Notes: generated by a model not told the origin, from the letters alone. A stretch of 64,000 nucleotides of DNA from Xenopus tropicalis (GCF_000004195.4 NC_030679.2:145950243-146014242); one strand, 5' to 3'. Positions 1-10,671 are shown, numbered from the stretch's first letter. A program made the numbers and translations.

Positions 1-180
1 ACTTGTGCTGATCTTCAAAGAGAGATGAGGGGAACATTTTCGATTCTGACTGGTCAGAGCCAGGCAATACCAAACTATTGCTGCAGAAAATATCCTCCTC
101 TGGCTGCCATCATTGGCCTCTCAAAGTCCTCTTATTCCATTCTTATGGCTCACGTCCTAGGATTGTACAAATTGCCACAG
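1..180 (+). CDS. Gene A exon 3 (partial), ligand domain
   Basis: Open in phase from base 1. It encodes the first ligand-domain lobe from TCADLQREMRG to LGLYKLPQ, including IPNYCCRKYPPL and the AAIIGLSKSSYS loop. It ends at CAG|GTAGGG (donor 181) in phase 0. It matches the 3' part of the 292-nt exon of B-E. Confidence 0.93.
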
Positions 181-3100
181 GTAGGGTAGTTTACATTGAG
201 TAAGCATTGAGATCTAACCAACCGCAGCCAGGGGTTTGTGAGCAACATATTGCTCACCACCCCCTTTGATGTTGCTCTCAGTGGCCTAAAACTAGGCACC
301 ATTTTTACATTTCTGGCAAGTTTTGGAAGCCCAGAGAGACAATTTTACTCTTGTTTAGCCTCCTGCAGGCCAGCAGGCCACATGGGGCTACCAAATAGCC
401 AATCATAGTCCGTATTTGACATCCCCAAATAATTTCAGGCTTGTGTGGCTCACCAACACTTTTTACATCTGAGTGTGGCTCTTGAGTAAAAAAGTTTGGG
501 GATCCCTCAATCTTTGGAATTAGAATAAATAATTAAATATACCCCACTAGTGATGTGCGGGTTGACCCACAACCCACAGGTTTTCTCTTAGGTCAGGCAG
601 GTTAGGGTTGAAATTTGAGGGACCAAATGTCAGGTTTGGGGCGGTGTGGGTCAGGTGTGAGTACGCTCTTCTTCTACTTCCAAAATGTCCCGTTTTGGGA
701 CCTATAGTATTCACAGTAGCATACAGTGCAGAAAGACATGGGTACGGGTCCTAGATAGTAATATATTGTGGGTTAGATTTGGGAGAGTGGGTTTGGTGGG
801 TTAGGGTTGAGTGTGGGTTGAGTTTATCCTGAAATGCTCATCACGTTACCTCCATACCTTTTCATCCAATCGTATTGTTATCCAGAATGTTCCAACTTAT
901 AGAAAGGCCATCTCTCATAGACCCCATTTTAATCAAATAAGGCACATTTTTAAAAAAGATTAACTTTTTCTCTGTAATAATAAAACAGTACCTGTACTTG
1001 ATCCCAACTAAGATATAATTACCCCTTATTGGGGGCAGAACAGCCCTATTGGGTTTATTTCATGGTTAAATGATTCCCTTTTCTCTGTAATAATAAAACA
1101 GTACCTGTACTTGATCCCAACTAAGATATAATTACCCCTTATTGGGGGGCAGAACAGCCCTATTGGGTTTATTTAATGCTTAAATGATTCCCTTTTCTCT
1201 GTAATAATAAAACAGTACCTGTACTTGATCCCAACTAAGATATAATTACCCCTTATTGGGGCAGAACAGCCCTATTGGGTTTATTTCATGGTTAAATGAT
1301 TCCCTTTTCTCTGTAATAATAAAACAGTACCTGTACTGGATCCCAACTAAGATATAATTACCCCTTATTGGGGGCAGAACAGCCCTATTGGGTTTATTTA
1401 ATGGTTAAATGATTCCCTTTTCTCTGTAATAATAAAACAGTACCTGTACTTGATCCCAACTAAGATATAATTACCCCTTATTGGGGGCAGAACAGCCCTA
1501 TTGGGTTTATTTAATGGTTAAATGATTCCCTTTTCTCTGTAATAATAAAACAGTACCTGTACTTGATCCCAACTAAGATATAATTACCCCTTATTGGGGG
1601 CAGAACAGCCCTATTGGGTTTATTTAATGGTTAAATGATTCCCTTTTCTCTGTAATAATAAAACAGTACCTGTACTTGATCCCAACTAAGATATAATTAC
1701 CCCTTATTGGGGCAGAACAGCCCTATTGGGTTTATTTAATGGTTAAATGATTCCCTTTTCTCTGTAATAATAAAACAGTACCTGTACTTGATCCCAACTA
1801 AGATATAATTACCCCTTATTGGGGCAGAACAGCCCTATTGGGTTTATTTAATGGTTAAATGATTCCCTTTTCTCTGTAATAATAAAACAGTACCTGTACT
1901 TGATCCCAACTAAGATATAATTACCCCTTATTGGGGGCAGAACAGCCCTATTGGGTTTATTTAATGGTTAAATGATTCCCTTTTCTCTGTAATAATAAAA
2001 CAGTACCTGTACTTGATCCCAACTAAGATATAATTACCCCTTATTGGGGGCAGAACAGCCCTATTGGGTTTATTTAATGGTTAAATGATTCCCTTTTCTC
2101 TGTAATAATAAAACAGTACCTGTACTTGATCCCAACTAAGATATAATTGCCCTATTGTATCCAACCCCTATTTAACAGTCATGCAAACATCTTTATTCTC
2201 AGATCAGCTACTATTCAACCAGCTCTCTCTTGAGCGACAGAACGCTCTTCCCTTCCTTCTTCAGAACCGTTCCAAGTGATGCCTTTCAGTTCCGGGGGCT
2301 GGCCAAGCTGGCGTTGCGTTTCAACTGGACGTGGGTGGGGCTGATAGCTATTAATGATGATTATGGTAACGAGGCAATAAAGACCATCAAAGAGGAAATA
2401 ATAAAGGGAGAAGCTTGTGTGGCCTACACACTATATATTACATACAATCCAGTCTCCCAAACAATAACAAAGATTGTAAATATCATAAAGGGATCAAGTG
2501 CCAATGTGGTTGTAGCCATCTCAGTTGATGTTTACTTAGTTCCACTTATGGAAGAGATGCTGAAACAGAATGTAACTGGTAAGAATTTTGTTGCCAGTGA
2601 AGCCTGGTCCATTTCGACCCTTTTATCATTGGCAAAATACTCCCCCATAGTCTCTGGAACTATTGGCTTTGCTTTTCAAAGCTCGGAAATCCCAAGGTTT
2701 CAAAAATATCTCAATTCCATTAATCCCCTCAACTCCCCAGGGCTAACATGGACCCAAATGCTCTGGGAACAAACGTTTGGTTGTACATTTTCTGACCCGA
2801 CCAATCAAACTTTTAAAATGAACAATTCAAAAAACACATGCACAGGAGAGGAAAGTCTAGAAGGCATCCAAAATGGCTACAATGACGTGTCCAGATTAAG
2901 AGCTTCCTACAATATCTATACCGCGGTGTATGTGATAGCAACGGCTCTGCATGGACTCCGTCAATGCCGGTTCTTGGGTGGACCATTATTTGGAGATGAA
3001 TGTTCAAAAATAGAAAATTTCAAACCGTATCAGGTAAAATAATACGTCAACCATGAGCTAAAACACATTTTTTATATTTTAACCTGTTAAAGATTGTGGT

Positions 3101-6100
3101 CATGTTTTTTTCATCCTTTGTCCAAGAACTTTCTTTCTCATTGTCACGACAATATCCTCGTATGTTATCCTCAATCATGCACTTTCCATAAAGGGTCTTG
3201 GTGTGTATCCACAATCAGTACTTATAGTCACAACTATCTGCCACTAGTAATTTGTGATGAGTGAATTTTTTCACCAGGCATGGATTCGCAGCGAATTTCT
3301 GCATTTCACCATTGGCGAATTGTTTCGCAAAACTTCCATGAAAATTCGTCATGCAAAAATTGCTGAACGTAAACAATTTTGCCACGCGTCAAATTGGGCG
3401 TGGTCATGTCAAAACTGGGCGCGGTAGTGTCAAAAAGGGCACGTTCGCATTAAAAAAAAGGCGCGGTCGCGTAAAAAAAAGGGCACAGTCGCATCAAAAA
3501 GCATGGGCAACAAAAAAAAAGACACAGGTGACCAAAAAATTGAGTATGTAATGCGTATTGCAAATTATTTTGTGAATTTTCTCGCCGTTTCACGAATTTT
3601 ATGGCAAGGCGAAACAGGACAGATTCGCTCATCACTACTAGTGATGAGCAAATCTTTACCATTTTGCTTCGCCGAAAACTTCGTGAAACAACAGGAAAAT
3701 TCGTGAACTGCTGGAGGTTTTGCAAAACATTTGCCAATGGCGAAATGCGGAAATTTGCTACGAATCCATGCCTGGAAAAAAAATTCCCTCATCACTATCT
3801 GCCACCCCTGGAAATAGAAGTTTCAGCATAATGAAACCCAGTGTAGAGGCAGAGAAAAACAAACAAGAATGTCTACTTATTTATAGTGATGGGTGAAATA
3901 ATTTGGCAGGCATGAATTCACGGCGAATTTCGGCATTTCGCAATTGGTGGATTTTTTCACGAAGTGGGCGTTAAAATTTGCCAGGGTTATATTCGGCAAA
4001 CGTCCAAAAAAAAAGTCACATTCGTCATTTTTTTTGATGCACGTGAGAAAAATTTCTCACACTTGTCAAAAATTGACGCGCAACATTACCGCCATTTCAT
4101 AAATTTTTCACCATTTTGTAAATCCTTTCAAAGATTTGCGCATTTTTCGGTGAAGCAAAACGGGACAGATTTGTTCATTGCTAATTACTTATTAAAAACC
4201 ATGACAAAAATAAGCAGATGCAAAAATGCATTAAACAACACAAAAATCTCAAATTTTTTTCCATTTTTGTGCACTTACAAACAAAAAAAAATTCCCAGAA
4301 AATCTCTAAAATGGTGAATTAAATTAAAATGGTTACAATTTGCCGAGGACAACTCCCATTGACTTTTACAAGACCTTGACAGCTTTTACATGGCGCATTT
4401 GTACATTTGTGTTTTTGAAGGTTCGGAAATCTTCAAAATGGTGACGAATTCATGTAGAATGGATTCATGAAGAATAACCTGACTGTCAGGTGTAAGAAAA
4501 TATCTTGGTGTTTTGTAGAAAGGCAACAGTATAGGCTAATAGATAGGGAAGAACGTATTTGTTAGCGTAAGGTAGGTTCGCTCATCACTAAGGGGCACAT
4601 TTACTTACTTCTAGATAATTTTGAGATTTACAGTTGGGTTTTCACCAGAACTCAATTTTTTCTGTTATTGTTCCCCTAAAAATTTGAGTTTTTCGAAAAT
4701 AACTCCCATAATTCATGATTTATTAATGTTTGGTTGACTTTTTTTCTATGGAGGCTTAGAATAGTAGGGGAATAGAATTGTTTTCAGTTTTACCCAGTTT
4801 CAAGGGGAACTTAATCCCCTCATTGTTTTCTATTTGACACGTTTCAATTATAAATTAATCCCCTCATTGTTTTCAGTTTCACACAGTTTCAAGGGGAACT
4901 TAATCCCCATATTGTTTTCTATTTCACACATTTCAAGGGGAAGTTAATCCCCTCATTGTTTTTAGTTTCACCCAGTTTCAAGGGGAACTTAATCCCCATA
5001 TTGTTTTCTATTTCACACGTTTCAAGGGGAAATTAATCCCCTCATTGTTTTCAGTTTCACCCAGTTTCAAGGGGAACTTAATCCCCATATTGTTTTCTAT
5101 TTCACATGTTTCAAGGGAAAGTTAATCCCCTCATTGTTTTCAGTTTCACCCAGTTTCAAGGGGAACTTAATCCCCATATTGTTTTCTATTTCACACGTTT
5201 CAAGGGGAAATTAATCCCCTCATTGTTTTCAGTTTCACCCAGTTTCAAGGGGAACGTAATCCCCATATTGTTTTCTATTTCACACGTTTCAAGGGGAAAT
5301 TAATCCCCTCATTGTTTTCAGTTTCACCCAGTTTCAAGGGGAACGTAATCCCCATATTGTTTTCTATTTCACACGTTTCAAGGGGAAGTTAATCCCCTCA
5401 TTGTTTTCAGTTTCACCCAGTTTCAAGGGGAACTTAATCCCCTCATTGTTTTCTATTTGACACATTTCAATTATAAATTAATCCCCTCATTGTTTTCAGT
5501 TTCACCCAGTTTCAAGGGGAACTTAATCCCCTCATTGTTTTCTATTTGACACGTTTCAATTATAAATTAATCCCCTCATTGTTTTCAGTTTCACACAGTT
5601 TCAAGGGGAACTTAATCCCCATATTGTTTTCTATTTCACACGTTTCAAGGGGAAATGAATCCCCTCATTGTTTTCAGTTTCACCCAGTTTCAAGGGGAAC
5701 TTAATCCCCATATTGTTTTCTATTTCACATGTTTCAAGGGGAAGTTAATCCCTTCATTGTTTTCAGTTTCCCCCAGTTTCAAGGGGTACTTAATCCCCAT
5801 ATTGTTTTCTATTTCACACGTTTCAAGGGGAAGTTAACCCCATCATTGTTTTTAGTTTCACCCAGTTTCAAGTGAAACCTAAACACATTATTGTTTTTCA
5901 AGAGCTCCTAAAATGGCTGATGGAGCACTTCCTGTTTGGGAAAAACAAAGAGGATTCATGGAAACGAATGTCCATTCAAACTCGAATTTTGAGTTTGAAC
6001 AATACTTTCAACATGAAAAATTCTGGATTTTCGAATGTCAACTCGAAATTTTCTTACGAACGATTCAAGCATTATCGTGATATTTTATAAATACAGCAAT

Positions 6101-8828
6101 GATTGAGTTTAATTTGAATTTATATCGAATTTATGCGCTTTGGGTCCCACGGAAGAAAAGCGCTTTACAAATTTACAATTGTTGTTGTATATCATGTTGA
6201 GTTTATACGACTTTCAAGGCCAGAAAACAATGAATTTTAGTAAATGTGACCCTTATTCTGACATGTAATAGAGAAGAGACAAAAAATTGGGTTTGCCCCT
6301 CATTTCCCGTGCTTGTATCCCTATCTATGATAAAATGTGTTTTTATTTTTTTGCAGCTGTTGTATTTTTTAAAGAATGTCCTTGTAAAACTAAGCAACAA
6401 CATGGAGGTTTTCTTTGATAAAGATGGAAACCCACCAGCTGTATATGATATAGTCAACTGGCACCCAGAGTTACAGGATACCATAAAGCAGGTGAAGGTT
6501 GGAAGCTATGATACACGGAATTTTTCTGGCGACTTATTTACCCTTAATACAAGCTCTCTATGGTGGGGGAGAGCAAATCAGGAGGTACGTCATCCCTAAA
6601 TAGCTCAACGTATTGCATTGGTGGAATAAGGTTTCAGTGGCTCAGCGCAAGTTTCATATATATCTTTGTAGATACCACTTTCTGTGTGCAGTCAGAGTTG
6701 CCCACTGGGATTTAAGAAGTCGATAAAGAGAGAAGAACCTGTGTGCTGCTTTCTATGTGTTCCCTGCGCCCAAGGAGACATCTCCAATCAGACCGGTGAG
6801 TGACGCACAAAAATAGGCCTGTTTATAGTGATGAGCGGATCTGTCCTATTTTGCTTTGCCAAAAATTCGTGAAAATACAGAAAAATTTGTGAAATGGTGA
6901 AAAATTCACAAATGTTTTGATGTTTTCAGTTCTGTGATTTTTTATTTTATTTTATTTTCTATTATTATAGTAATTATAGTTATGTATTGCACTTTTTTTC
7001 GATTCAGGAGGACGACATTTCATCCCACTGTGTACTTGTAAGTATATTGTTGGGATGACAATAAAACTCTACTTACTACTTACTTACTACTTACTTTTGA
7101 TGCAACTGCGCCTATTTTGACGTGACCACATCCATCTTGATGCGGTCGCGCCCATTTTGCTGCGACCACGTTCAATTTGGCCAATTTTATTGGATGCGCA
7201 CCAAATTTTTCGTGCTGAACTTTCAATAAACAATTCGCCAATGCCAAAATGCAGAAATTTTCTGCGAATCCACGCCTGGTGAAAAAAATTCACTCATCAC
7301 TACTTTTGATAAACGAATCTGCCCCGTTTTGCTTTGCCGAAAAATTCACTAAACTACAGTTAAATTCGCCAAACGGCAAAAGATCAGCAAGACATGTTTT
7401 TTGACACGCCCATGCCAAATTTGAAACTTTTTCACAAAGAATTTTTCACCGGCAAATTTTCTTGGAAGTTTCGCAAAACAATTTGCAAATGGCGAAATGC
7501 GGAAATGCGGAAATTCGCTGCGAATCTATGCCTGCCGAAAAAAATCCGCTCATCACTAATCACTACCTATTTATCATTTTTTGAGTTTGTGAGTGTGAGA
7601 GTTTTTTTTCCCTAATTCGAATAAACTTTATGGAGCAGATTTATCAGAAAAACTCTCCCACTTTCTATTGATTCTTATGGGATTTTAAAAAAAGTGTATT
7701 TATCAGTGGGTGAAATCACCTTTTAATAAATATGTTTCTAAAAATCCCATAGGAATGAATAGAACGTGGGTGAGTTTTTATGTATCAAGATCTAAACTCA
7801 CATTTTGATAAATCTGCCCCACATTGTAATGGAAAACTAGAATGTTTGCTCATTTTTAATATGGAAAACACGTTCGAATAGAAAAAACTGCGAATACCTT
7901 GAATGTACAAATTTCAATTTCAGATGCCATTGAGTGCTGGAGTTGCCCCTGGGACATGTGGCCCAACAGTGCAAGAGACAGATGCTTTCCAAAACTCATT
8001 GAGTTCCTTTCCTATGAGGATCCCCTGGGCATCACCCTGGCATCTACCAGTGTTCTCTCCTCTATGGTCCCAATTTCCATCTTTTATCTTTTTATTCAGT
8101 ATAAATCCACCCCAATTGTGAGAGCCAATAACTATTCAGTGAGTTGTATTCTCTTAGTATCTCTGTCTTTCTGCTTCCTCTGTGCTTTGGCTTTCATTGG
8201 TTACCCCCAACCTGAGAAGTGCCTTCTGCGCCAGGTGGAATTTGGCCTTGTCTTTACCCTCTGTGTATCCTGCATTTTGGCCAAAACTGTTATTGTTGTT
8301 TTTGCCTTCATGGCCACTAAACCCGGGAGCAGCCTCAAAAAATGGACAACTCCCCGTGTGCCCTACATGATCATTACCATCTGCACCTTCATACAACTCA
8401 CTTTGTGTGTGTTTTGGTTGACCATCTTCCCTCCTTTCCTCCAGTTCAATATTGAAGCCAAACCCGGAATCATTGTTGTAGAATGCAATGAAAACTCTCA
8501 GTTTGCCTTCTGGTGCATGCTGGGATATCTTGGAATTTTAGCCTCTGTCAGTTTCACTGTAGCTTTCCTGGCCAGGAGGCTCCCAGACAACTTCAACGAG
8601 GCCAAACTAATAACATTCAGCATGTTGGCTTTCCTCAGTGTGTGGGTGTACTTTATCCCAGCCTCTCTCAGTGCCCAGGGCAAGTATACTGTTGCCATGG
8701 AGATCTTTGCCATTCTGACTTCCAGTTGGGCCCTTGTGTTCTGCATGTTCCTCCCCAAATGTTTCATCATATTGTTCAGACCCGACATGAACTTGAGAGA
8801 AAATCTGATGGTAAAGACAGGAGTATGA
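1..8828 (+). CDS. V2R gene A (vomeronasal type-2 receptor), 5' truncated by window edge
   Basis: Class C GPCR of the V2R (vomeronasal/olfactory pheromone receptor) family, expected at the plasma membrane of chemosensory neurons. The coding exons seen are 1-180 (partial), 2203-3033, 6357-6584, 6672-6795 and 7924-8828. All splice in one open frame with GT-AG borders (phases 0, 0, 0 and 1). They encode most of the Venus-flytrap ligand domain, the nine-Cys linker and the seven-helix domain. The ligand domain differs clearly from B-D (for example SEAWSISTLL against SEAWSVSNFL), whereas most of the last exon is almost identical to theirs. No stop or frameshift is seen. The promoter and first exons lie outside the window. 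V2R identity is sure; ligand and expression cannot be read from the sequence. Confidence 0.93.
222..510 (-). mobile_element. Degenerate hAT-like MITE (CAGGGGTCCCCAA family)
   Basis: In reverse orientation this matches the roughly 300-bp repeat at 47410-47715: blocks such as AGCAACATGTTGCTC, GATGTTGCTCTCAGTG and TTTTTACAT...GTGGCTC are recognisable. Both ends are worn and no target duplication can be read. It lies in intron 3 of gene A. Confidence 0.6.
546..850. repeat. Interspersed MITE-like repeat, GGGTTGACCCACAACCC type
   Basis: Begins TAGTGATGTGCGGGTTGACC and ends near GCTCATCACGTTA, so the ends are loosely inverted (TAGTGATG/CATCAC). The inside is rich in GGGTTAGGGTT and GTGGGTT motifs. 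It codes for nothing. The family name is unknown to me. Confidence 0.5.
851..2190. repeat. 113-bp tandem array inside a degraded DNA transposon
   Basis: After a worn transposon left end (TTATCCAGAATGTTCC, then AGAAAGGCCATCTC), a unit of 112-114 bp is repeated about ten times from about 971 to 2150. Each unit holds GTAATAATAAAACAG, TTGATCCCAACTAAG and CCCTATTGGGTTTATTTAA. Units are nearly identical and differ mainly in the number of Gs in TTGGGG(G). The same unit recurs upstream of gene B (11370-12110), in a copy of the same transposon with a clearer left end. Confidence 0.9.
2203..3033 (+). CDS. Gene A exon 4, ligand-binding domain core
   Basis: 831 nt (277 codons), acceptor TTCTCAG|ATC and donor CAG|GTAAAA, phase 0 on both sides. 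It starts ISYYSTSSLLSD, which aligns with the ligand-pocket YASSSRLLS of the calcium-sensing receptor, and carries FNWTWVGLIAINDDYG, FVASEAWSIS and TCTGEESLEGIQNGYNDV. It is two codons longer than in B-D. Several N-glycosylation sites are present (NVT, NQT). Confidence 0.95.
3245..3797. mobile_element. Composite of two inverted hAT-type MITEs with one 8-bp target duplication
   Basis: Two copies of the TAGTGATGAGCGAAT MITE lie head to head and join at 3637-3639 (CATCACTACTAGTGATG). The pair is flanked by TCTGCCAC at 3237-3244 and 3798-3805. An 8-bp duplication is typical of hAT transposons. The left copy is reversed (CCAGGCATGGATTCGC near its start), the right copy forward (GAATCCATGCCTGG near its end). 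Open frames inside are not genes. Confidence 0.8.
3882..4185 (-). mobile_element. hAT-type MITE, TAGTGATGGG family
   Basis: Single copy in intron 4 of gene A, flanked by TACTTATT at 3874-3881 and 4186-4193 (8 bp). It contains GGCAGGCATGAATTCACGG near the left end and AAAACGGGACAGATTTG near the right end, which are the reversed family landmarks. Confidence 0.8.
4194..4779. other. AT-rich intron filler with worn MITE ends
   Basis: No exon or intact element. GGTTCGCTCATCACTA at about 4577-4592 is a lone right end of the TAGTGATG MITE family. AAGGGGCACATTTACTTAC directly after it resembles the end of the AGGGGCACATTTACTAA MITE family. Confidence 0.5.
4780..5875. repeat. 89-bp minisatellite with hairpin half-units
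   Basis: About twelve copies of an 89-bp unit made of two similar halves of about 44 bp. Each half carries TTTCAAGGGGAACTTAATC followed by CCC, then TTGTTTTC. In each half GGGGA and TCCCC can pair across a six-base loop. Copies differ by a few substitutions (CACACG/CACATG, CCCAG/CACAG). It lies in intron 4 of gene A and the short open frames through it are artefacts. Confidence 0.92.
5876..6356. other. Intron tail before gene A exon 5
   Basis: AT-rich, no recognisable element. It ends in the pyrimidine-rich acceptor TTTTTATTTTTTTGCAG directly before exon 5. Confidence 0.6.
6357..6584 (+). CDS. Gene A exon 5, end of ligand domain
   Basis: 228 nt (76 codons), phase 0 on both sides, acceptor TTGCAG|CTG and donor GAG|GTACGT. 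It encodes LLYFLKNVLVKLSNN, EVFFDKDGNPPAVYDIVNW and QVKVGSYDT, the conserved strand and helix that close the flytrap in V2Rs. Same length as in B-D. Confidence 0.94.
6672..6795 (+). CDS. Gene A exon 6, cysteine-rich linker (NCD3G)
   Basis: 124 nt, the usual length of this exon in class C receptors. It reads IPLSVCSQSCPLGFKK and then PVCCFLCVPCAQGDISNQT, giving six of the nine linker cysteines. The acceptor is TTTGTAG|ATACCACTT. The later CAG at 6689-6691 would shift the frame into a stop. It ends in phase 1 (ACC G|GTGAGT). Confidence 0.93.
6826..7565. mobile_element. Pair of hAT-type MITEs with a LINE-like tail inserted
   Basis: Two TAGTGATGAGC MITEs follow one another (junction about 7298), flanked by CCTGTTTA (6818-6825) and CCTATTTA (7566-7573), an 8-bp duplication with one change. 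The first copy is interrupted at about 6910-7096 by a sequence ending GACAATAAAACTCTACTTAC plus a short ACTTACT repeat. That looks like the 3' tail of a LINE. Confidence 0.65.
7630..7828. mobile_element. Palindromic MITE, GCAGATTTATCA ends
   Basis: Near-perfect inverted arms: GGAGCAGATTTATCAG at the left and TTTGATAAATCTGCCCC at the right, with CCCAC...CTATTGATTC and its mirror inside. About 200 bp, in intron 6 of gene A. Confidence 0.65.
7924..8828 (+). CDS. Gene A exon 7, seven-helix domain and stop
   Basis: 905 nt from acceptor TTTCAG|AT to TGA 8826-8828. It begins DAIECWSCPWDMWPNSARDR (the last three linker cysteines), then TM1 (PLGITLASTSVLSSMVPISI) through TM7 and [13 protein letters not shown], ending NLMVKTGV. 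From about 8100 on it is nearly base-identical to B-D, except a patch around 8405-8455 (CVFWLTIFPPFLQF). The first 180 bases are more divergent, which suggests gene conversion. Confidence 0.96.
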
Positions 8829-8869
8829 AATAAAAATCTAATTTGTCAAAACTGTTCCTGTGCAATAAA
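8829..8869 (+). terminator. Poly(A) signals of gene A
   Basis: AATAAA overlaps the end of the stop codon region (8829-8834) and again at 8864-8869. The second is conserved downstream of B (26261) and C (45253). Confidence 0.7.
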
Positions 8870-9079
8870 ATTATGTGAAGTGTCTATGAAACGATTAATT
8901 ATTGTATCATCTGCCCAGTTCCACCAAAGGGATTAGGGGTAATTTACAACCTCAAGTACAGTAACAGTTAACCACATTTCCCTGCAGTCAGTTGCTCATA
9001 AAACCCTGTGAACAAGCACTCCCTGCACTTCTGTACAGTTTCTTCTGCCTCTTTTTCCAAATTTCAGTGCAATTAAAGG

Positions 9080-9287
9080 AAAACTACACCCGCAGAATGA
9101 ATACGTAACCAACAGTTTATATTATGTTAAGTGGCCTATTAAAGAATCTCCCCAAACTGGAATATATATATCAGTTAATATTGCCCTTTTACATCCTTTC
9201 CCTTGAGCCGCCATTTTGTGATGGGCTGTGTGCTCCCTCAGAGATCAGCTGACAGGAAGTGATGCAGCTCTAACTGTAACAGGAAGT
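9080..9287. repeat. Shared 3'-flank repeat
   Basis: The block running from AATTAAAGGAAAACTACACC through CTTGAGCCGCCATTTTGTGA to AACAGGAAGTAGTGTGG occurs after every complete gene (26355, 45350, 58315). It has the feel of a Xenopus interspersed repeat and was duplicated with the genes. Confidence 0.6.
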
Positions 9288-10475
9288 AGTGTGGAGGAAA
9301 AAAGTTGCAGCGGAAAAATTTGCCGCGGGTCTAAAGAATTGTCGTGGGCATCAAGAGAATTGTCACAGGCATCAAGAGAATTGTCGGGTGTCAAAAGAAT
9401 TGTCACGGGCATCAAGAGAATTGTCACGGGCATCAAGAGAATTGTCGGGTGTCTACAGAATTGTCACGGGTGTCAAAAGAATTGTAACGGGCATCAAGAG
9501 AATTGTCATGTGTCTAAAGAATTGTCACGGGCATCAAAAGAATTGTCACAGGCGTCAAGAGAATTTTTGCGCGTCAAAAGAATTGCCACGGGTGTCAAGA
9601 GAATTGTCACGGGTATCAAGAGAATTGTCGCGCGTCAAAAGAATTGTCATGAGTGTCAAGAGAATTGTCTTGTGTCTAAAGAATTGTCAAATGAATTGCC
9701 ACGGGTATCAAGAGAACTGTTGTGGGCATCAAGAGAATTGTCGCGTGTCTAAATAATTGTCACAGGTGTCAAAAGAATTGTCGCTTCTAAAGAATTATCA
9801 CAGGTGTCTAAAGAATTGTCTCAGGCATCAATAGAATTGTCACAGGCATCAAGAGAATTGTCACGGGTGTGAAGAGAATTGTCACGGGTGTCAAGAGAAT
9901 TGTTGCGCATCAAAAGAATTGTCCCGGGCGTCAAGAGAATTGTCGTGTGTCTAAAGAATTGTCAAGAGAATTGCCACGGGCATCAAGAGAATTGTCGCGC
10001 ATCAAAAGAATTGTCATGGGTGTCAAGAGAATTGTCTTGTGTCTAAAGAATTGTCGAAAGAATTGCCATGGGTATCAAGAGAACTGTTGTGGGCATCAAG
10101 AGAATTGTCGCGTGTCTAAATAATTGTCACAGGCGTCAAAAGAATTGTTGCTTCTAAAGAATTATCACAGGGGTCTAAAGAATTGTCTCAGGCATCAAGA
10201 GAATTGTCACAGGCATCAAGAGAATTGTCACGGGTGTCAAGAGAATTGTCGGGCGTCAAAAGAATTGTCCCGGGCGTCAAGAGAATTGTCGTGTGTCTAA
10301 AGAATTGTCAAGAGAATTGTCGCGCGTCAAAAGAATTGTCGAGTCTAAAGAATTGTCATGGGCATCAAAAGAATTGTTGAGGGCGACAATTTTTTTGACG
10401 CGCAACATTTTTCGCAGTTGAGCGAGAAAGATTCGCGAATTTTTCGGTGAAGCAAAATGGGACAGATTTGATCAT
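9288..10475. mobile_element. hAT-type MITE carrying a 21-bp minisatellite
   Basis: The left part (GCAGCGGAAAAATTTGCCGC) and right end (GCAAAATGGGACAGATTTGATCATCACTA) belong to the TAGTGATG MITE family. Between them (9321-10382) about 50 copies of a 21-bp unit, consensus GAATTGTCACGGGCATCAAGA, vary in length and sequence. Compared with the flank of B (26577-26985) the insertion came with loss of about 400 bp of host DNA. Open frames across it on both strands are repeat artefacts. Confidence 0.82.
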
Positions 10476-10499
10476 CACTACTACTTGCATTTCCATCAT

Positions 10500-10671
10500 T
10501 TTCATATTGCCATAAATATCCGCTGTACGTTACAAATAATGAAGGGCCATCTAATTAGTGCAGTTATGCAATTAGTGCCTGAGCCTGCCCAGGGCTGGGC
10601 CTCTGTGTATATTTACTGGAATATAAATGGTATAAATGCTTAGCAAGAGACAGAGCACGGACCCAGACAGA
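10500..10671 (+). promoter_or_regulatory. Putative promoter of gene B, two TATA boxes
   Basis: A block conserved in front of B, C, D and E. It carries AATGAAGGGCCATCTAATTA, GCCTGAGCCTGCCCAGGGCT and two TATAAAT motifs (10622-10628, 10631-10637). They lie 35-50 nt before ATG 10672, so the 5' UTR would be only about 10-20 nt. No such block occurs elsewhere in the window. Inferred from position and conservation. Confidence 0.55.

Noticed and set aside
851..2190. CRISPR-like appearance of regular repeats
   Set aside because: Units are directly adjacent with no unique spacers, and the DNA is vertebrate.
8154..8788. Minus-strand frames opposite the seven-helix exons (also at 25551, 44543, 56429)
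   Set aside because: They mirror the conserved coding strand of the V2R exons and recur only because the exons do.
9228..9756. Plus-strand frames with repeated ELSxASR and NCHxHQ motifs
   Set aside because: They are translations of the 21-bp array, open in more than one frame at once.
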